Below, in pieces: positions 56,236 to 64,000 of a DNA stretch of 64,000 nt. The notes beneath the pieces were generated by a model that worked only from the letters and a program-made list of their open reading frames with translations, did no database searches and was not told where the DNA came from. The translations under genes and the position numbers were made by a program. Numbering within the stretch: position 1 is the first letter of the stretch; each line of letters begins with the position of its first letter. Origin of the DNA: Puniceicoccales bacterium Verruco_01 (GTDB taxonomy: Bacteria > Verrucomicrobiota > Verrucomicrobiia > Opitutales > Oceanipulchritudinaceae); NCBI GenBank assembly GCA_001604565.1, contig LVBV01000005.1:62001-126000 (forward strand), read 5' to 3'.

Positions 56236-59145
56236 TCAGGGGAGCGGCGGGAAGGCCAGAATCAGCTTCCTGCCGTCCGCAAGACCGAGGAACTGGTATT
56301 TCGGCGTGACGGACTTCCAGCACATCTTCTTTGCGATGCGGTCATAGCGCATGAAGGCCTCGATCTCGCTCGGCGTGTCGTCCATCGAGTCGAGGACATG
56401 CGGCAGGCTGCCGAGGACGAGCCACGCAGCCATGTTCCCTTTACCCGCGGTGACAATTGCGCTTTTGAGCATATCCCCGTCCGGACGGAATCCGATTCCC
56501 CAGAGGACGATGCCGCAGCCCGATGTGGGTGTGGCCGCCCGGGCGCGGGCCTCTTGCTTCTTCTCCTCCTCCGCGCGCCGGATGGCGAAAGCCTCTTCGA
56601 GGATCGACTCCGGATCCGCCCCGGCGTTGTTGCGCTGCGTCTTCATCTCCGGGAACTTCTCCACGATCAGGCGGTAAAGCTCGTCCCGGGCGGTGACGGC
56701 GGCCACGTGAAGGGGTAGCGAGCCCGTCTCGTCCGCCACGGCAAAGGAGTCCGGGGCTTTTTCGAGGAGGAACCGGATGCAGTCCATCCTTCCAAACTGC
56801 GCCGCGACGTAGGCGGGCGTGGGCGGTTCCAAAAACGCGCCGGGATCGTGGGCGAAAATCGTCCCGAGCACATCCCTGTGACCGTTCTGCGCGGCGACGG
56901 CTGCGGGTGCGAAGCCCTCCTTGTTTTTGACGCGCAGAGATTGCGGCGCCGCTTTTGCGACGATCTCCATGCAGGCGTTGTGCCCGTGGAACGCGGCGGC
57001 ATAGGCGGGTGTCACGTTGTCGGTCGTCCTCGCCTTGCCGAGACTTTGCGGGGCATAGGACGCGATGAGGGCCAGCGCCTCTGCATGGCCTTCCTGCGCC
57101 GCGAGAAGCGCGGGCGTGACGCCCTTTTCGTCGCAGAGACCGAGCGTTTCCGGCGCCACCTTCGCAATCACGCCAAGAGAGGCCAAAAGACCTTTTCGCG
57201 CGGCGGCCATCGCCGGGGTGGACCCCTCGCGCGTGGCCATCGCGAAGGCTTCCGGTGCGAGGCGTGCGGCGATCGCAAGGGCGTCCTCCATGCCGTGGTG
57301 CGCCGCGACGAACACCGCCGTGGCACCGTCCTCGGCGCGGGCATTTTTCAGCGACTGCGGCGCCGCCTCCGCACAAAGGCGGAAGGCATCCGCATTGCCG
57401 TGGTCGGCGGCGGCCAGAACGGGCGTCACCCCGTCGGAATCGGCAAGACCGAGCAGGGCCGGTGCCTTCTGCGCGATCGCCTCCAGCGCGGCAATATTGC
57501 CGGACTCCGCGGCAAGACGCGCAGGACGAGCGCAGCCCTTCCATGTCGCGGAAAGGTCCGCGCCGCCCTCCACAAGAGCCTTCGCGACCTCCCCGTGATT
57601 CGCGCCCGCGCAGGCAAGGTGCAGGGCGGTCATGCCGGTCGGGTCCGCCGCGTTCAGGTCCGCACCGCGCCGGATGAGGAGAAGGGCGATCTCGGAATGC
57701 CCGGTACCGACGGCCACCATGAGCGGTGTCTGCCCAGCGTCGTTACGAGCACGCATGCGCCTTGCGCCGAGGGGCCGGCGAGAGAGCCTCCGCGCCGCGC
57801 GGAGGTCCCCGGTGCGGCACGCCTCGTGAAGCGTCTCTCTCAGGCGTTCGCGGACAAGGTAGGGCAGCTCGCGGAAAAGCCACGGGAAGATGCCAAAGAA
57901 CCACGCAAGAGCCGCCAGCACGCGCTTTTCAAAGAAATAGACGAGCGCCGTGGCCGGGAGCGCCGCCAGAAACGAAGTCATAAGGTGACGATTCGCGATC
58001 CTCTCAAATCCGCTTTTGAGCTGCGTCTTTGCCACGTCTAGGTCGATCGTGCCCATCACGCAGTCGTCCGGGATGAAGAGAAGGCGCAGGGTGTGCCCGT
58101 CTCCGTCCAACGCCATGGCCTTGATGAAGGCGTTGGAGGGTTGGATCGTCTCGCCCGGGCGGTCGAAAAGGAAGGTGTCCGTCATAGGATCCTTCGGCAG
58201 GGCGGTCGAGAGCGAGCCGTAGCTGCCCGTCCAGATCCGTCCGTCAGGCTGGATGACGGCATGTTCCTCATTGGAGAGGTAGTCCGTGTTGAAGGGATAG
58301 TCCGCGAAGGTCACCTTGCCCGTCACCCCGTCCACAAAGGTGGTGGTGACACCCTCGATGAAAACGAAGGCAGGCTGGCGATCCTGCGTGGCGAAAATTG
58401 CGCGATCGCCCTCGGAAAGGACTTTGTGGGACGGCAGGGCGTAACAAGTGGGGTGGTACTTGTCCGCAACATACACCGCCGATTCGTCATAGGCGAAAAC
58501 GGACGGGCCCTCCCCGCCCTTCAGCTTGCCGAGAACCTCGTAATCCTGCCGCACGGGAGGTTCGGCACCCCAGTCGCTGCCGGAGCTATTGGTGTCATCC
58601 TCCGGCTTGGCGGCTTCCTTCTCCACGCGTCGCAGGAGCCGGTCGCCGAGGATCAGATACGTCCATGACGGGCTTGCCGTCGCAAAATCCACAAGGCGTT
58701 CGACCCCTCGGTAGTCCTCGCTCCAGTTTTCGAGGCCTTCGTAATGGACCTCAAGGGTCTCGCCGCTTGAAATCCGCCGGACCTTGGCCCCGTAGAGGGA
58801 ATAGCTGACAATCGTGTCGTCGTCGCTCCCCCACTGGAAGCAGTCCTCGTCGCCGAGATCCACGCGGGCGCATTCCACGGGCTTTTCGCCGTCCAAGAGG
58901 TAGATCACCGCGGTGAATTTCTTGCGGACGTAGTCCCCTTCCGTTTCCTCGTGAGTCTCCAGACGCGCCATGCGGGTGAGGTCGCGTGAAAAGCGGAGCT
59001 TCCGGGCGTCCGGAAGGTCCTTGATCGTAATCGACCGCACGTACGCCCCGCGGTTGTAGTATTTCAGCGGGTCGGGCTGGGCCAAGTTGAAGTAGAGGCA
59101 GGCAAAAACAATGTACAGCGGCAGATAGACGAACAACCGTTTCAT
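56236..59145 (-). CDS. large transmembrane ankyrin-repeat protein
   Basis: A 969-aa protein of unusual architecture. A membrane anchor at 4-22 (LFVYLPLYIVFACLYFNLA) is followed by a beta-rich, probably extracytoplasmic domain (about 25-385). A strongly hydrophobic region follows (about 388-430, one or two spans: LMTSFLAALPATALVYFF and VLAALAWFFGIFPWLF). About eleven ankyrin-like repeats run from 455 to 830 (DAGQTPLMVAVGTGHSEIAL, GMTALHLACAGANHGEVAKA). The C-terminal 110 residues are unrecognised. The ankyrin side is cytoplasmic if only one span follows residue 388. Convergent with GH9. Confidence 0.75.
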   Translation of the reverse strand: MKRLFVYLPLYIVFACLYFNLAQPDPLKYYNRGAYVRSITIKDLPDARKLRFSRDLTRMARLETHEETEGDYVRKKFTAVIYLLDGEKPVECARVDLGDEDCFQWGSDDDTIVSYSLYGAKVRRISSGETLEVHYEGLENWSEDYRGVERLVDFATASPSWTYLILGDRLLRRVEKEAAKPEDDTNSSGSDWGAEPPVRQDYEVLGKLKGGEGPSVFAYDESAVYVADKYHPTCYALPSHKVLSEGDRAIFATQDRQPAFVFIEGVTTTFVDGVTGKVTFADYPFNTDYLSNEEHAVIQPDGRIWTGSYGSLSTALPKDPMTDTFLFDRPGETIQPSNAFIKAMALDGDGHTLRLLFIPDDCVMGTIDLDVAKTQLKSGFERIANRHLMTSFLAALPATALVYFFEKRVLAALAWFFGIFPWLFRELPYLVRERLRETLHEACRTGDLRAARRLSRRPLGARRMRARNDAGQTPLMVAVGTGHSEIALLLIRRGADLNAADPTGMTALHLACAGANHGEVAKALVEGGADLSATWKGCARPARLAAESGNIAALEAIAQKAPALLGLADSDGVTPVLAAADHGNADAFRLCAEAAPQSLKNARAEDGATAVFVAAHHGMEDALAIAARLAPEAFAMATREGSTPAMAAARKGLLASLGVIAKVAPETLGLCDEKGVTPALLAAQEGHAEALALIASYAPQSLGKARTTDNVTPAYAAAFHGHNACMEIVAKAAPQSLRVKNKEGFAPAAVAAQNGHRDVLGTIFAHDPGAFLEPPTPAYVAAQFGRMDCIRFLLEKAPDSFAVADETGSLPLHVAAVTARDELYRLIVEKFPEMKTQRNNAGADPESILEEAFAIRRAEEEKKQEARARAATPTSGCGIVLWGIGFRPDGDMLKSAIVTAGKGNMAAWLVLGSLPHVLDSMDDTPSEIEAFMRYDRIAKKMCWKSVTPKYQFLGLADGRKLILAFPPLP

Positions 59146-59354
59146 GGGGAGGGAAAGGTCGCAGCGGGGTTAACGAAGGAAAACTCACTTTCACCTTACA
59201 ATTGTTCGCATCATGCGATCAAGACTAAAGCCCCGGCGGCGGAAAGGATCGGAACACGGCATGACACGCGAAACCGGAGCCGCACGGGACGTCCGCGAAC
59301 GGACTCGTCTCCTTCCCTGTTTGACTCAACCTTCCCCGTGGAAACAATAACGTC

Positions 59355-59996
59355 ATGATTCTGGAACATTCAGGCCGCTCGCCCCGCATCGACGCCTCTG
59401 CCTTCGTCGCACCGAACGCGCTCGTGTGCGGGGATGTGACCCTCGGCAAGAACGTGCGCGTGATGTTCGGCGCGCAGATCGTTGCGGAAAATAGCTCCGT
59501 CACCATTGGCGACAATTGCATCGTGCTGGAAAACGCGGTGATCCGGGGCACGGAGGGCTTCCCGGTTTCCATCGGGAAGAACTGCCTCGTCGGCCCTTGC
59601 GCGCACCTTGCCGGATGCACGGTGCAGGACGGCGTCTTCATCGCGACGGGCGCAGCAGTCTTCCACGGCGCGGTGCTGAAGAGCGGCTCGGAGGTGAGCG
59701 TCGGCGGCGTTGTGCACCTGAAGAGCGTGCTGCCGGAAAACGTCTCCGTCCCGATCCACTGGTTGGCGGTGGGCAATCCCGCAAAGCTCTTCCCGCCGGA
59801 GGATCACGAAGGAATCTGGGACGTGCAGAAGCCCCTCAACTTCCCCCTGACCGTTTACGGCGTCGAACGTCCGAAGTCCGGCGAGCCGAACAACATGGAG
59901 AACATCTGCCGCGTGATGGCCGAGCGGCTGGGAAGGTTTCGCGAAGAAAACGGTGCGTTACAGAGAGAAGCCGGAAAGACCCCTAGTCGCCCGTGA
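59355..59996 (+). CDS. gamma-carbonic-anhydrase-like left-handed beta-helix protein without zinc histidines
   Basis: A 213-aa hexapeptide-repeat protein of the gamma-CA/PaaY/YrdA type (PRIDASAFVAPNALVCGDVT, VSIGKNCLVG, DGVFIATGAAVFHGAVL). The three zinc-binding histidines of the family are replaced by Arg64, Pro81 and Ala86. Carbonic anhydrase activity is therefore unlikely; an acyltransferase or structural role remains. No Shine-Dalgarno precedes the ATG, and TTGACT/AACAAT promoter-like boxes end only 6 bases before it, so the mRNA may be leaderless. The 3' end overlaps the aldolase gene by 14 bases, convergent. Confidence 0.75.
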   Translation: MILEHSGRSPRIDASAFVAPNALVCGDVTLGKNVRVMFGAQIVAENSSVTIGDNCIVLENAVIRGTEGFPVSIGKNCLVGPCAHLAGCTVQDGVFIATGAAVFHGAVLKSGSEVSVGGVVHLKSVLPENVSVPIHWLAVGNPAKLFPPEDHEGIWDVQKPLNFPLTVYGVERPKSGEPNNMENICRVMAERLGRFREENGALQREAGKTPSRP

Positions 59997-60948
59997 CGGC
60001 CTTGGTGCAGATCTCGTAGAAGTCGAAGCAGTTCTCCGCCTTGTCCTTGTCGGCGCGCCACTTCATTCCGTCGCGCGGGTGTTGATTCAATAGGCCCGAG
60101 ATACCGTAAATGTCGTTGTAGCCCCACTCCATTTCCTTGCGGAGCGGCACGAACTCGTTCTGGATCACCTCGTAGATCGGGCGGACGTCATACTTGGGAT
60201 TGCGCAGGAATCCGAGGAGCAGCTCCGTCGGGCAGTTCCCGGCGCCGCGACCCATGCCGTTGATCGTCGTATCGAGCAGGTTCATGCCGTCGATGATGCA
60301 CTGCTGGGTGTTCGCGTAGGCAAGCTGGATGTTGTTGTGCCCGTGGAAGCCCATCTTCTGGATCGGCACGTACTTCTTGTAAAGGTTGATGTAGTGGGTA
60401 ACCTGCTCGGAGTAGAACGCGCCGTAGCTGTCCACGAGGTAAAGGTAGTCCACCTCTGGGGTCGCGGCCACGCCTTCGAGGGCCTCGATCACCTCGGTCT
60501 CGATGGCGGCGGAGACGGCCATGATGTTGAGGGTCGTCTCATAGCCCTTGTCCTTGCAGCGCTTCACCACGTCGAGCGCCTTGTCGATCTGCTTGACGTA
60601 ACAGGCCGTGCGGATCATGTCCACGACGCTGTCCTTCTTGTCGGAAAGGCCCGCAATGTCGATGCGCCCGATGTCGAACATCACGGCGATCTTCGGCTGC
60701 GTCCGTCCCTGATAGCCGCCGACGACGCGCTTCAAGACCTCCTCGTCGCAGTAGTTCCACTCGCCGTACTTGCTCCGGGGATACTCGCCGCTCTCCACGA
60801 GCTTCTTGCCCATCTCGATGATATCGACGCCGGAGTCGCAGATCGCCGCGTACACGGCCTTCACGAACTTCTCGGAAAACTGGTAGTTGTTGATGAGCCC
60901 GCCGTCGCGGATCGTGCAGTCGAGGACCTTGATTTCTTTGCGGAACAT
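59983..60948 (-). CDS. HMGL-like aldolase domain protein
   Basis: A 321-aa TIM-barrel enzyme of the DRE-TIM metallolyase family. VLDCTIRDGGLINNY is the metal-binding DxTxRDGG motif, YLVDSYGAFYSEQV and MGFHGHNNIQLAYAN provide the HxH metal ligands, and NGMGRGAGNCPTELLLG follows. Related genes often sit in polysaccharide clusters, but the reaction is unknown; 4-hydroxy-2-oxovalerate aldolase-type chemistry is the nearest characterised one. The ATG at 60948 is preferred to the TTG at 60984 because homologues begin at the KVLDCT strand. Confidence 0.8.
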   Translation of the reverse strand: MFRKEIKVLDCTIRDGGLINNYQFSEKFVKAVYAAICDSGVDIIEMGKKLVESGEYPRSKYGEWNYCDEEVLKRVVGGYQGRTQPKIAVMFDIGRIDIAGLSDKKDSVVDMIRTACYVKQIDKALDVVKRCKDKGYETTLNIMAVSAAIETEVIEALEGVAATPEVDYLYLVDSYGAFYSEQVTHYINLYKKYVPIQKMGFHGHNNIQLAYANTQQCIIDGMNLLDTTINGMGRGAGNCPTELLLGFLRNPKYDVRPIYEVIQNEFVPLRKEMEWGYNDIYGISGLLNQHPRDGMKWRADKDKAENCFDFYEICTKAVTGD

Positions 60949-61098
60949 GGGAGGCACTGTGGTGTGAAAGAGAACTCCGTTCAAGCCCGGGAACCGCCCC
61001 GAAAGCCGCCGGAATCGCCCACACTAAGGCCCCGCGTGAAAATCGGAAGAGAAAAGTGACCCGTTTCTCACGACGGAGCGGTCTCCACGCAGTTGCTG

Positions 61099-62478
61099 CT
61101 AGAACTGGTAATGCGTGGTGAACTGGACGCGGTTGTCGGTGGCGTCCGCCGCGCCCTTGTAATCAGTCTTGATGACGGAGTATTCCGCCGCGAGGGTCAC
61201 GGTCTTGGTCAGCTTGTAGAAGGCGTTGAAGAAGAGCCGGGTGTTCTTGGCGCGACCCCCCGCATTCAGGTCCGCGTCATCGGGATCGTCCACGCCGTAG
61301 CCGAGGTTCACGTTCCAGCGTGCCGTGGGGTTCAGGACAACCTGCGCCCATCCACCCTTTGCGGCGACGGACGTGCCGAGGGTGGTATTCACGCCCTGCC
61401 CGATACCGCCGAGCCAGCCGTCGAGGTTCTCGCCCGTCCAGAGGTTCCCCTGCAACGCGATTTTCTCGGTGAGGGGCAGGAAGAGGCCCGCCACGAGCAG
61501 GCGGCTGTCGTAATTCTTCGCGTCGGGATTACCCGCCGCATCGACTGTTTCCGTCCCGAACTCGCCGCCGATCGAGATCTTCGTCGGCTTCGAGGAAAGA
61601 AACGGCGTATCGAGGGCAAGAAGCGCCTCCACCGTCGGACGCGCGGAATCGAGCCCATCGTCCTGTCCGAGGCCGTCGAGGTCGCCGCTCGCAGTCTTCG
61701 CGACGGCGACGCGCGCCGTGAGTTTGCTGCCGCCGCCAAGGTCCGCGAGCTTGCTCAAGCGGAGCTGGGCGCGGCGGCTGTAGAGGTACCCGGCGTCACC
61801 GAGGAAGCCCGCGTCCAGCGTGACCGGCGCGACGTAGAAGAAAGCGTCCCACGAATGCCCCGCCAGAACCGACCATCCCTCCCCGAAGGCGAGATTCACA
61901 TAGGAATGACGCAGCCGCACGCTGTAGGCGCTCTCGCTGCCGTTGATCACAAAGTCGATCTCCGCCTTGGCGGTGGCGGTGATGCCATGCTCCTCCGGCA
62001 GGGCGAAGTCGAGACCGAAGCGGGAATCGCGCGCCGAAAAGTCGAGCTGACTGTCGCTCTTGCCACTGACCTCGGGCAGGACGAAGAGGGAGAAGTCGCC
62101 CGTGGAGGGGCTGGGCTTGTGGCTGTCGTAGGTCGCGTCCAGCTTGATGTAGCCGTAGGGCTTGATGGATAGGGCGCCGAGTTTGATCCCGGTCGGGTTT
62201 TCGAGCTTCTCCACGCGGGCGGTCACGGCGGCGAGTTTCTCGTCGGTGACCGATGTCGGCGCGGCGGCAACCGGGGCCGCGGACGTCACCGGTGTGGATG
62301 CGTTCTGCGCCTTCGCTGCGGCGAGCTGCTTTTCCAGTTCCGCGATCCGCGCCTCCAGCGCGGCGAGCTGCGCCTGCGTCACGGGACGGGCGACCTCCTC
62401 CACGTTTGTGGCGGTTGCAACACCTGTAAAGAGAGCCCCGGCACAAAGCGCCGTGAAGACAAGGAAACGATACTTCAT
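61099..62478 (-). CDS. outer-membrane porin, DcaP-like
   Basis: A 459-aa beta-barrel. The start at 62478 gives a signal peptide (MKYRFLVFTALCAGALFTGV, cleaved after ATA). A periplasmic coiled coil (LAALEARIAELEKQLAAAKA) precedes the barrel, which starts at IKPYGYIKLDATYDSHK and ends in the C-terminal Phe of THYQF used by the BAM machinery. Architecture resembles DcaP-type trimeric porins with an N-terminal helix bundle. It probably admits small anionic or sugar compounds. Confidence 0.8.
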   Translation of the reverse strand: MKYRFLVFTALCAGALFTGVATATNVEEVARPVTQAQLAALEARIAELEKQLAAAKAQNASTPVTSAAPVAAAPTSVTDEKLAAVTARVEKLENPTGIKLGALSIKPYGYIKLDATYDSHKPSPSTGDFSLFVLPEVSGKSDSQLDFSARDSRFGLDFALPEEHGITATAKAEIDFVINGSESAYSVRLRHSYVNLAFGEGWSVLAGHSWDAFFYVAPVTLDAGFLGDAGYLYSRRAQLRLSKLADLGGGSKLTARVAVAKTASGDLDGLGQDDGLDSARPTVEALLALDTPFLSSKPTKISIGGEFGTETVDAAGNPDAKNYDSRLLVAGLFLPLTEKIALQGNLWTGENLDGWLGGIGQGVNTTLGTSVAAKGGWAQVVLNPTARWNVNLGYGVDDPDDADLNAGGRAKNTRLFFNAFYKLTKTVTLAAEYSVIKTDYKGAADATDNRVQFTTHYQF

Positions 62479-62789
62479 GTTACGATGATTCTGCGGATTA
62501 CCGGGAGAGAGTTTCCTGCCGTTCGTGGCTTCGGACAGGAAGCGGACATACACCGGGAGCGTCCGCATCCGCAGTGTCCCAGGGGCAATGCGCCATGACG
62601 CAAGCCCCGGGTGACAGGAATTATCGGACAATTTCTCGCCCTCTTCAGTAAGTAGGTGGAGAAAAACCCGTCAAAACTTCTGACGGGACGGCAGTATCAA
62701 CCTAAAAACACTCCAATCGCGAAAACAAGTCCCGATCGGCGCGATCCACTGGCATTTTTAAACGATTTCGGGATGATGTTCTCCGTGTT
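62479..62789. other. 311-base gap between porin and GH12-like genes
   Basis: It contains the terminator of the upstream GH12-like gene (62661-62687) and must contain the porin promoter on the minus strand. No confident -35/-10 pair or Shine-Dalgarno was found there. No coding potential is visible. Confidence 0.5.
62661..62687 (-). terminator. terminator of the GH12-like gene
   Basis: A 7-bp stem CCCGTCA (62667-62673) / TGACGGG (62681-62687) is followed on the minus strand by TTTTT. It lies about 100 bases past the stop. Confidence 0.8.
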
Positions 62790-63584
62790 TCACCGCACGA
62801 CGAACTTCCGGAAGGTGATCTCGCCCTTGCCGGAGGCGAGTTCGGTGCCGACCTCGATGCTGGAGAGAAACCAGTCTGGCTTGAGGGCGCCGATGGAAAG
62901 GAGATGGTCGAACCAAGTCTTCAGGTGGATTTCCCCTTTCTTCGGCAGGTCTTTCGGCAGAATCGCGATGTACACCCACTTCTGGCCGGGCTCCGTGTAA
63001 TCGGGGTCGATGAAAAGTGCGCACTCGTATCCGTCGAGGACGGCCTGGGTGTGCGGCTTGTCCGGAAAAAACGGCGTGTTGGCGCTATCGAGCCAGATCA
63101 TGAGCTTCGCGCGAATGTGGGAGGAGTCGGGATTGTCGCAGGAGGTGAAGGCGATGTCGGTCGTCGTGTCGTACACGGCGTCCTCGCAAACGGCGTCGTA
63201 GTCGTACTCCAGAACGAGCGGCGGCGCGTCCTTGAGGAGGACGGGCATGCGCTCCGTCGTGGAGGCGTAACCCTCGTACGGCTTGCGGCCCCAGATGATC
63301 TCCGGGAAGCTCTTGACGAGGTTCCGCGTTCCCGGCGCGACCTCGGCGGAAAAGTCCCAGCGCCAGCCACGCTCCCCCGTGGCGGGATCGGCAAAAATCG
63401 TCTCGCTCCACGGCCCGGTGGCTGCGGCTGTGTTCCAGGTGCAGTTCTCCACCACGTACTCGCCGTCCGTGATCCTCTCCCACTCTCCCGACTTTTCGAC
63501 GCGCTCCGCGGGTGCGGCAAGCGGCGCCGCAAGCAGGGCCAGCAGCGTGACGGCAAACCCTGAAGCACGCAGGGACGTTTGCAT
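62790..63584 (-). CDS. secreted GH12-family-like protein with Lys in place of the nucleophile
   Basis: A 264-aa exported protein (signal peptide MQTSLRASGFAVTLLALLAA). The fold matches GH12 endoglucanases: NLVKSFPEI, LMIWLD (family ELMIWL) and the C-terminal SSIEVGTELASGKGEITF, where Glu248 is the acid/base. The nucleophile glutamate, which should precede LMIW, is Lys160 (AAG). Classical retaining hydrolysis should be lost; a carbohydrate-binding role is possible. A strong Shine-Dalgarno (GGAGG, 7 bases before ATG) fixes the start. Confidence 0.75.
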   Translation of the reverse strand: MQTSLRASGFAVTLLALLAAPLAAPAERVEKSGEWERITDGEYVVENCTWNTAAATGPWSETIFADPATGERGWRWDFSAEVAPGTRNLVKSFPEIIWGRKPYEGYASTTERMPVLLKDAPPLVLEYDYDAVCEDAVYDTTTDIAFTSCDNPDSSHIRAKLMIWLDSANTPFFPDKPHTQAVLDGYECALFIDPDYTEPGQKWVYIAILPKDLPKKGEIHLKTWFDHLLSIGALKPDWFLSSIEVGTELASGKGEITFRKFVVR

Positions 63585-63655
63585 GGCGAATCCTCCGCCA
63601 CAAGGATAGGGACGCACGCGCCACGAACAAGGGAAATCATTCCCGGATCGCAGTC

Positions 63656-64000
63656 CTACCCCGCCCTGCCGAGGAGCCGCTCCGCATTGCCGTGCAGGAT
63701 CGCCTCCTCAAGGGTTTCAGACAGGTGCAGATTGCGAAGGTTCGCGAGGGACTCCGCCTGATCGAACCACGGGGAATCCGAGCCGAAGACGAGGTATTCC
63801 GCCGGGTGCAGAAGGAGGATGCGGCGGATTTCCTCCGCCTTCATGTAGTCGAAGCACGCGGCAAGATCGAGGGTCACGGGCCGTCCGAGGAGCCACTTCT
63901 CCACCTCGGCCCAGTCCATCCAGCCTCCGAGGTGCGCGGCCACAAGGCGCAGGCCCGGCCTCTTGTCCGCCACGGCGCGCAGCTTCGCGGGATCGCAGAT
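63656..64000 (-). CDS. amidohydrolase-2 family protein, C-terminal part (runs off right edge)
   Basis: The last 114 residues of a TIM-barrel metal-dependent hydrolase. LRLVAAHLGGW holds a metal-binding His, and EYLVFGSDSPWFDQ the conserved catalytic Asp. The reading frame is open through base 64000. Members include decarboxylases and hydrolases of aromatic acids and sugars; the missing N-terminal HxH prevents assignment. Confidence 0.75.
   Translation of the reverse strand: MCDPAKLRAVADKRPGLRLVAAHLGGWMDWAEVEKWLLGRPVTLDLAACFDYMKAEEIRRILLLHPAEYLVFGSDSPWFDQAESLANLRNLHLSETLEEAILHGNAERLLGRAG

Overview
The window is gene-dense, GC-rich DNA from a Gram-negative bacterium. Support for an outer membrane comes from LPS-core type glycosyltransferases, a lipid A acyltransferase homologue, ExbB/ExbD/TonB and a beta-barrel porin. 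Verrucomicrobiota, perhaps Opitutae, is my best guess. It rests on three things: a secreted hydrolase with a C-terminal 'StDLknW'-type tail, a LigA whose zinc-finger cysteines are gone, and HprK together with an NspC polyamine route. This is inference; no rRNA is present to settle it. The cell is probably motile by a flagellum, uses sigma-54 (a near-perfect -24/-12 site precedes amtB), and degrades plant or host polysaccharides.

Layout. 1-5.6 kb: the start of clpB (minus strand, runs off the edge), a secreted unknown, a large TPR/DUF3857/transglutaminase lipoprotein, and hprK. 5.7-7.7 kb: a nitrogen module, amtB then glnB, with terminators. 7.9-13.5 kb: a minus-strand run prlC-nspC-speB-pfkB-dtd, centred on polyamine synthesis. 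13.6-17.7 kb: two small proteins, then a tightly overlapping LPS operon (GT9, GT4, LpxL-like fusion). 17.7-19.8 kb: an MbfA-like iron exporter behind three palindromes, an Mpv17-like membrane protein and tRNA-Ser(CGA). 19.9-33 kb: housekeeping and signalling genes (secreted hydrolase, RluA, FtsK, DUF4254, TonB-domain lipoprotein, a degenerate HD-GYP response regulator, TadA, ProC, cysteine hydrolase, REC-histidine kinase, FolD, RluB). 33-37.6 kb: a CysJ-like reductase, exbB-exbD-tonB, rph and a cytoplasmic chagasin-like inhibitor. 37.7-47.2 kb: a flagellar island on the minus strand. 47.5-51 kb: ligA, a thioesterase and a DUF89 phosphatase. 51-64 kb: carbohydrate genes (GH127, GH9, a GH12 homologue without its nucleophile), an ankyrin membrane protein, a left-handed beta-helix protein, an aldolase, a porin and a partial amidohydrolase.

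The most interesting system is the flagellar island. FlgN-FlgK-FlgL are followed by a flagellin gene with its own candidate sigma-54 promoter and a stem-loop just upstream of its ribosome binding site. Then come a 111-aa unknown, FlbT, FlaF, a TPR protein and a TPR/GT41 (SPINDLY/OGT-type) glycosyltransferase, and finally a Sel1-repeat protein. FlbT/FlaF are best known from alphaproteobacteria, where FlbT acts on flagellin mRNA and the TPR-glycosyltransferase FlmG modifies flagellin. Here the flagellin, its likely translational regulators and its likely glycosylation enzyme form one linked unit in an apparently different phylum.

No CRISPR array, transposase, integrase or rRNA was seen.
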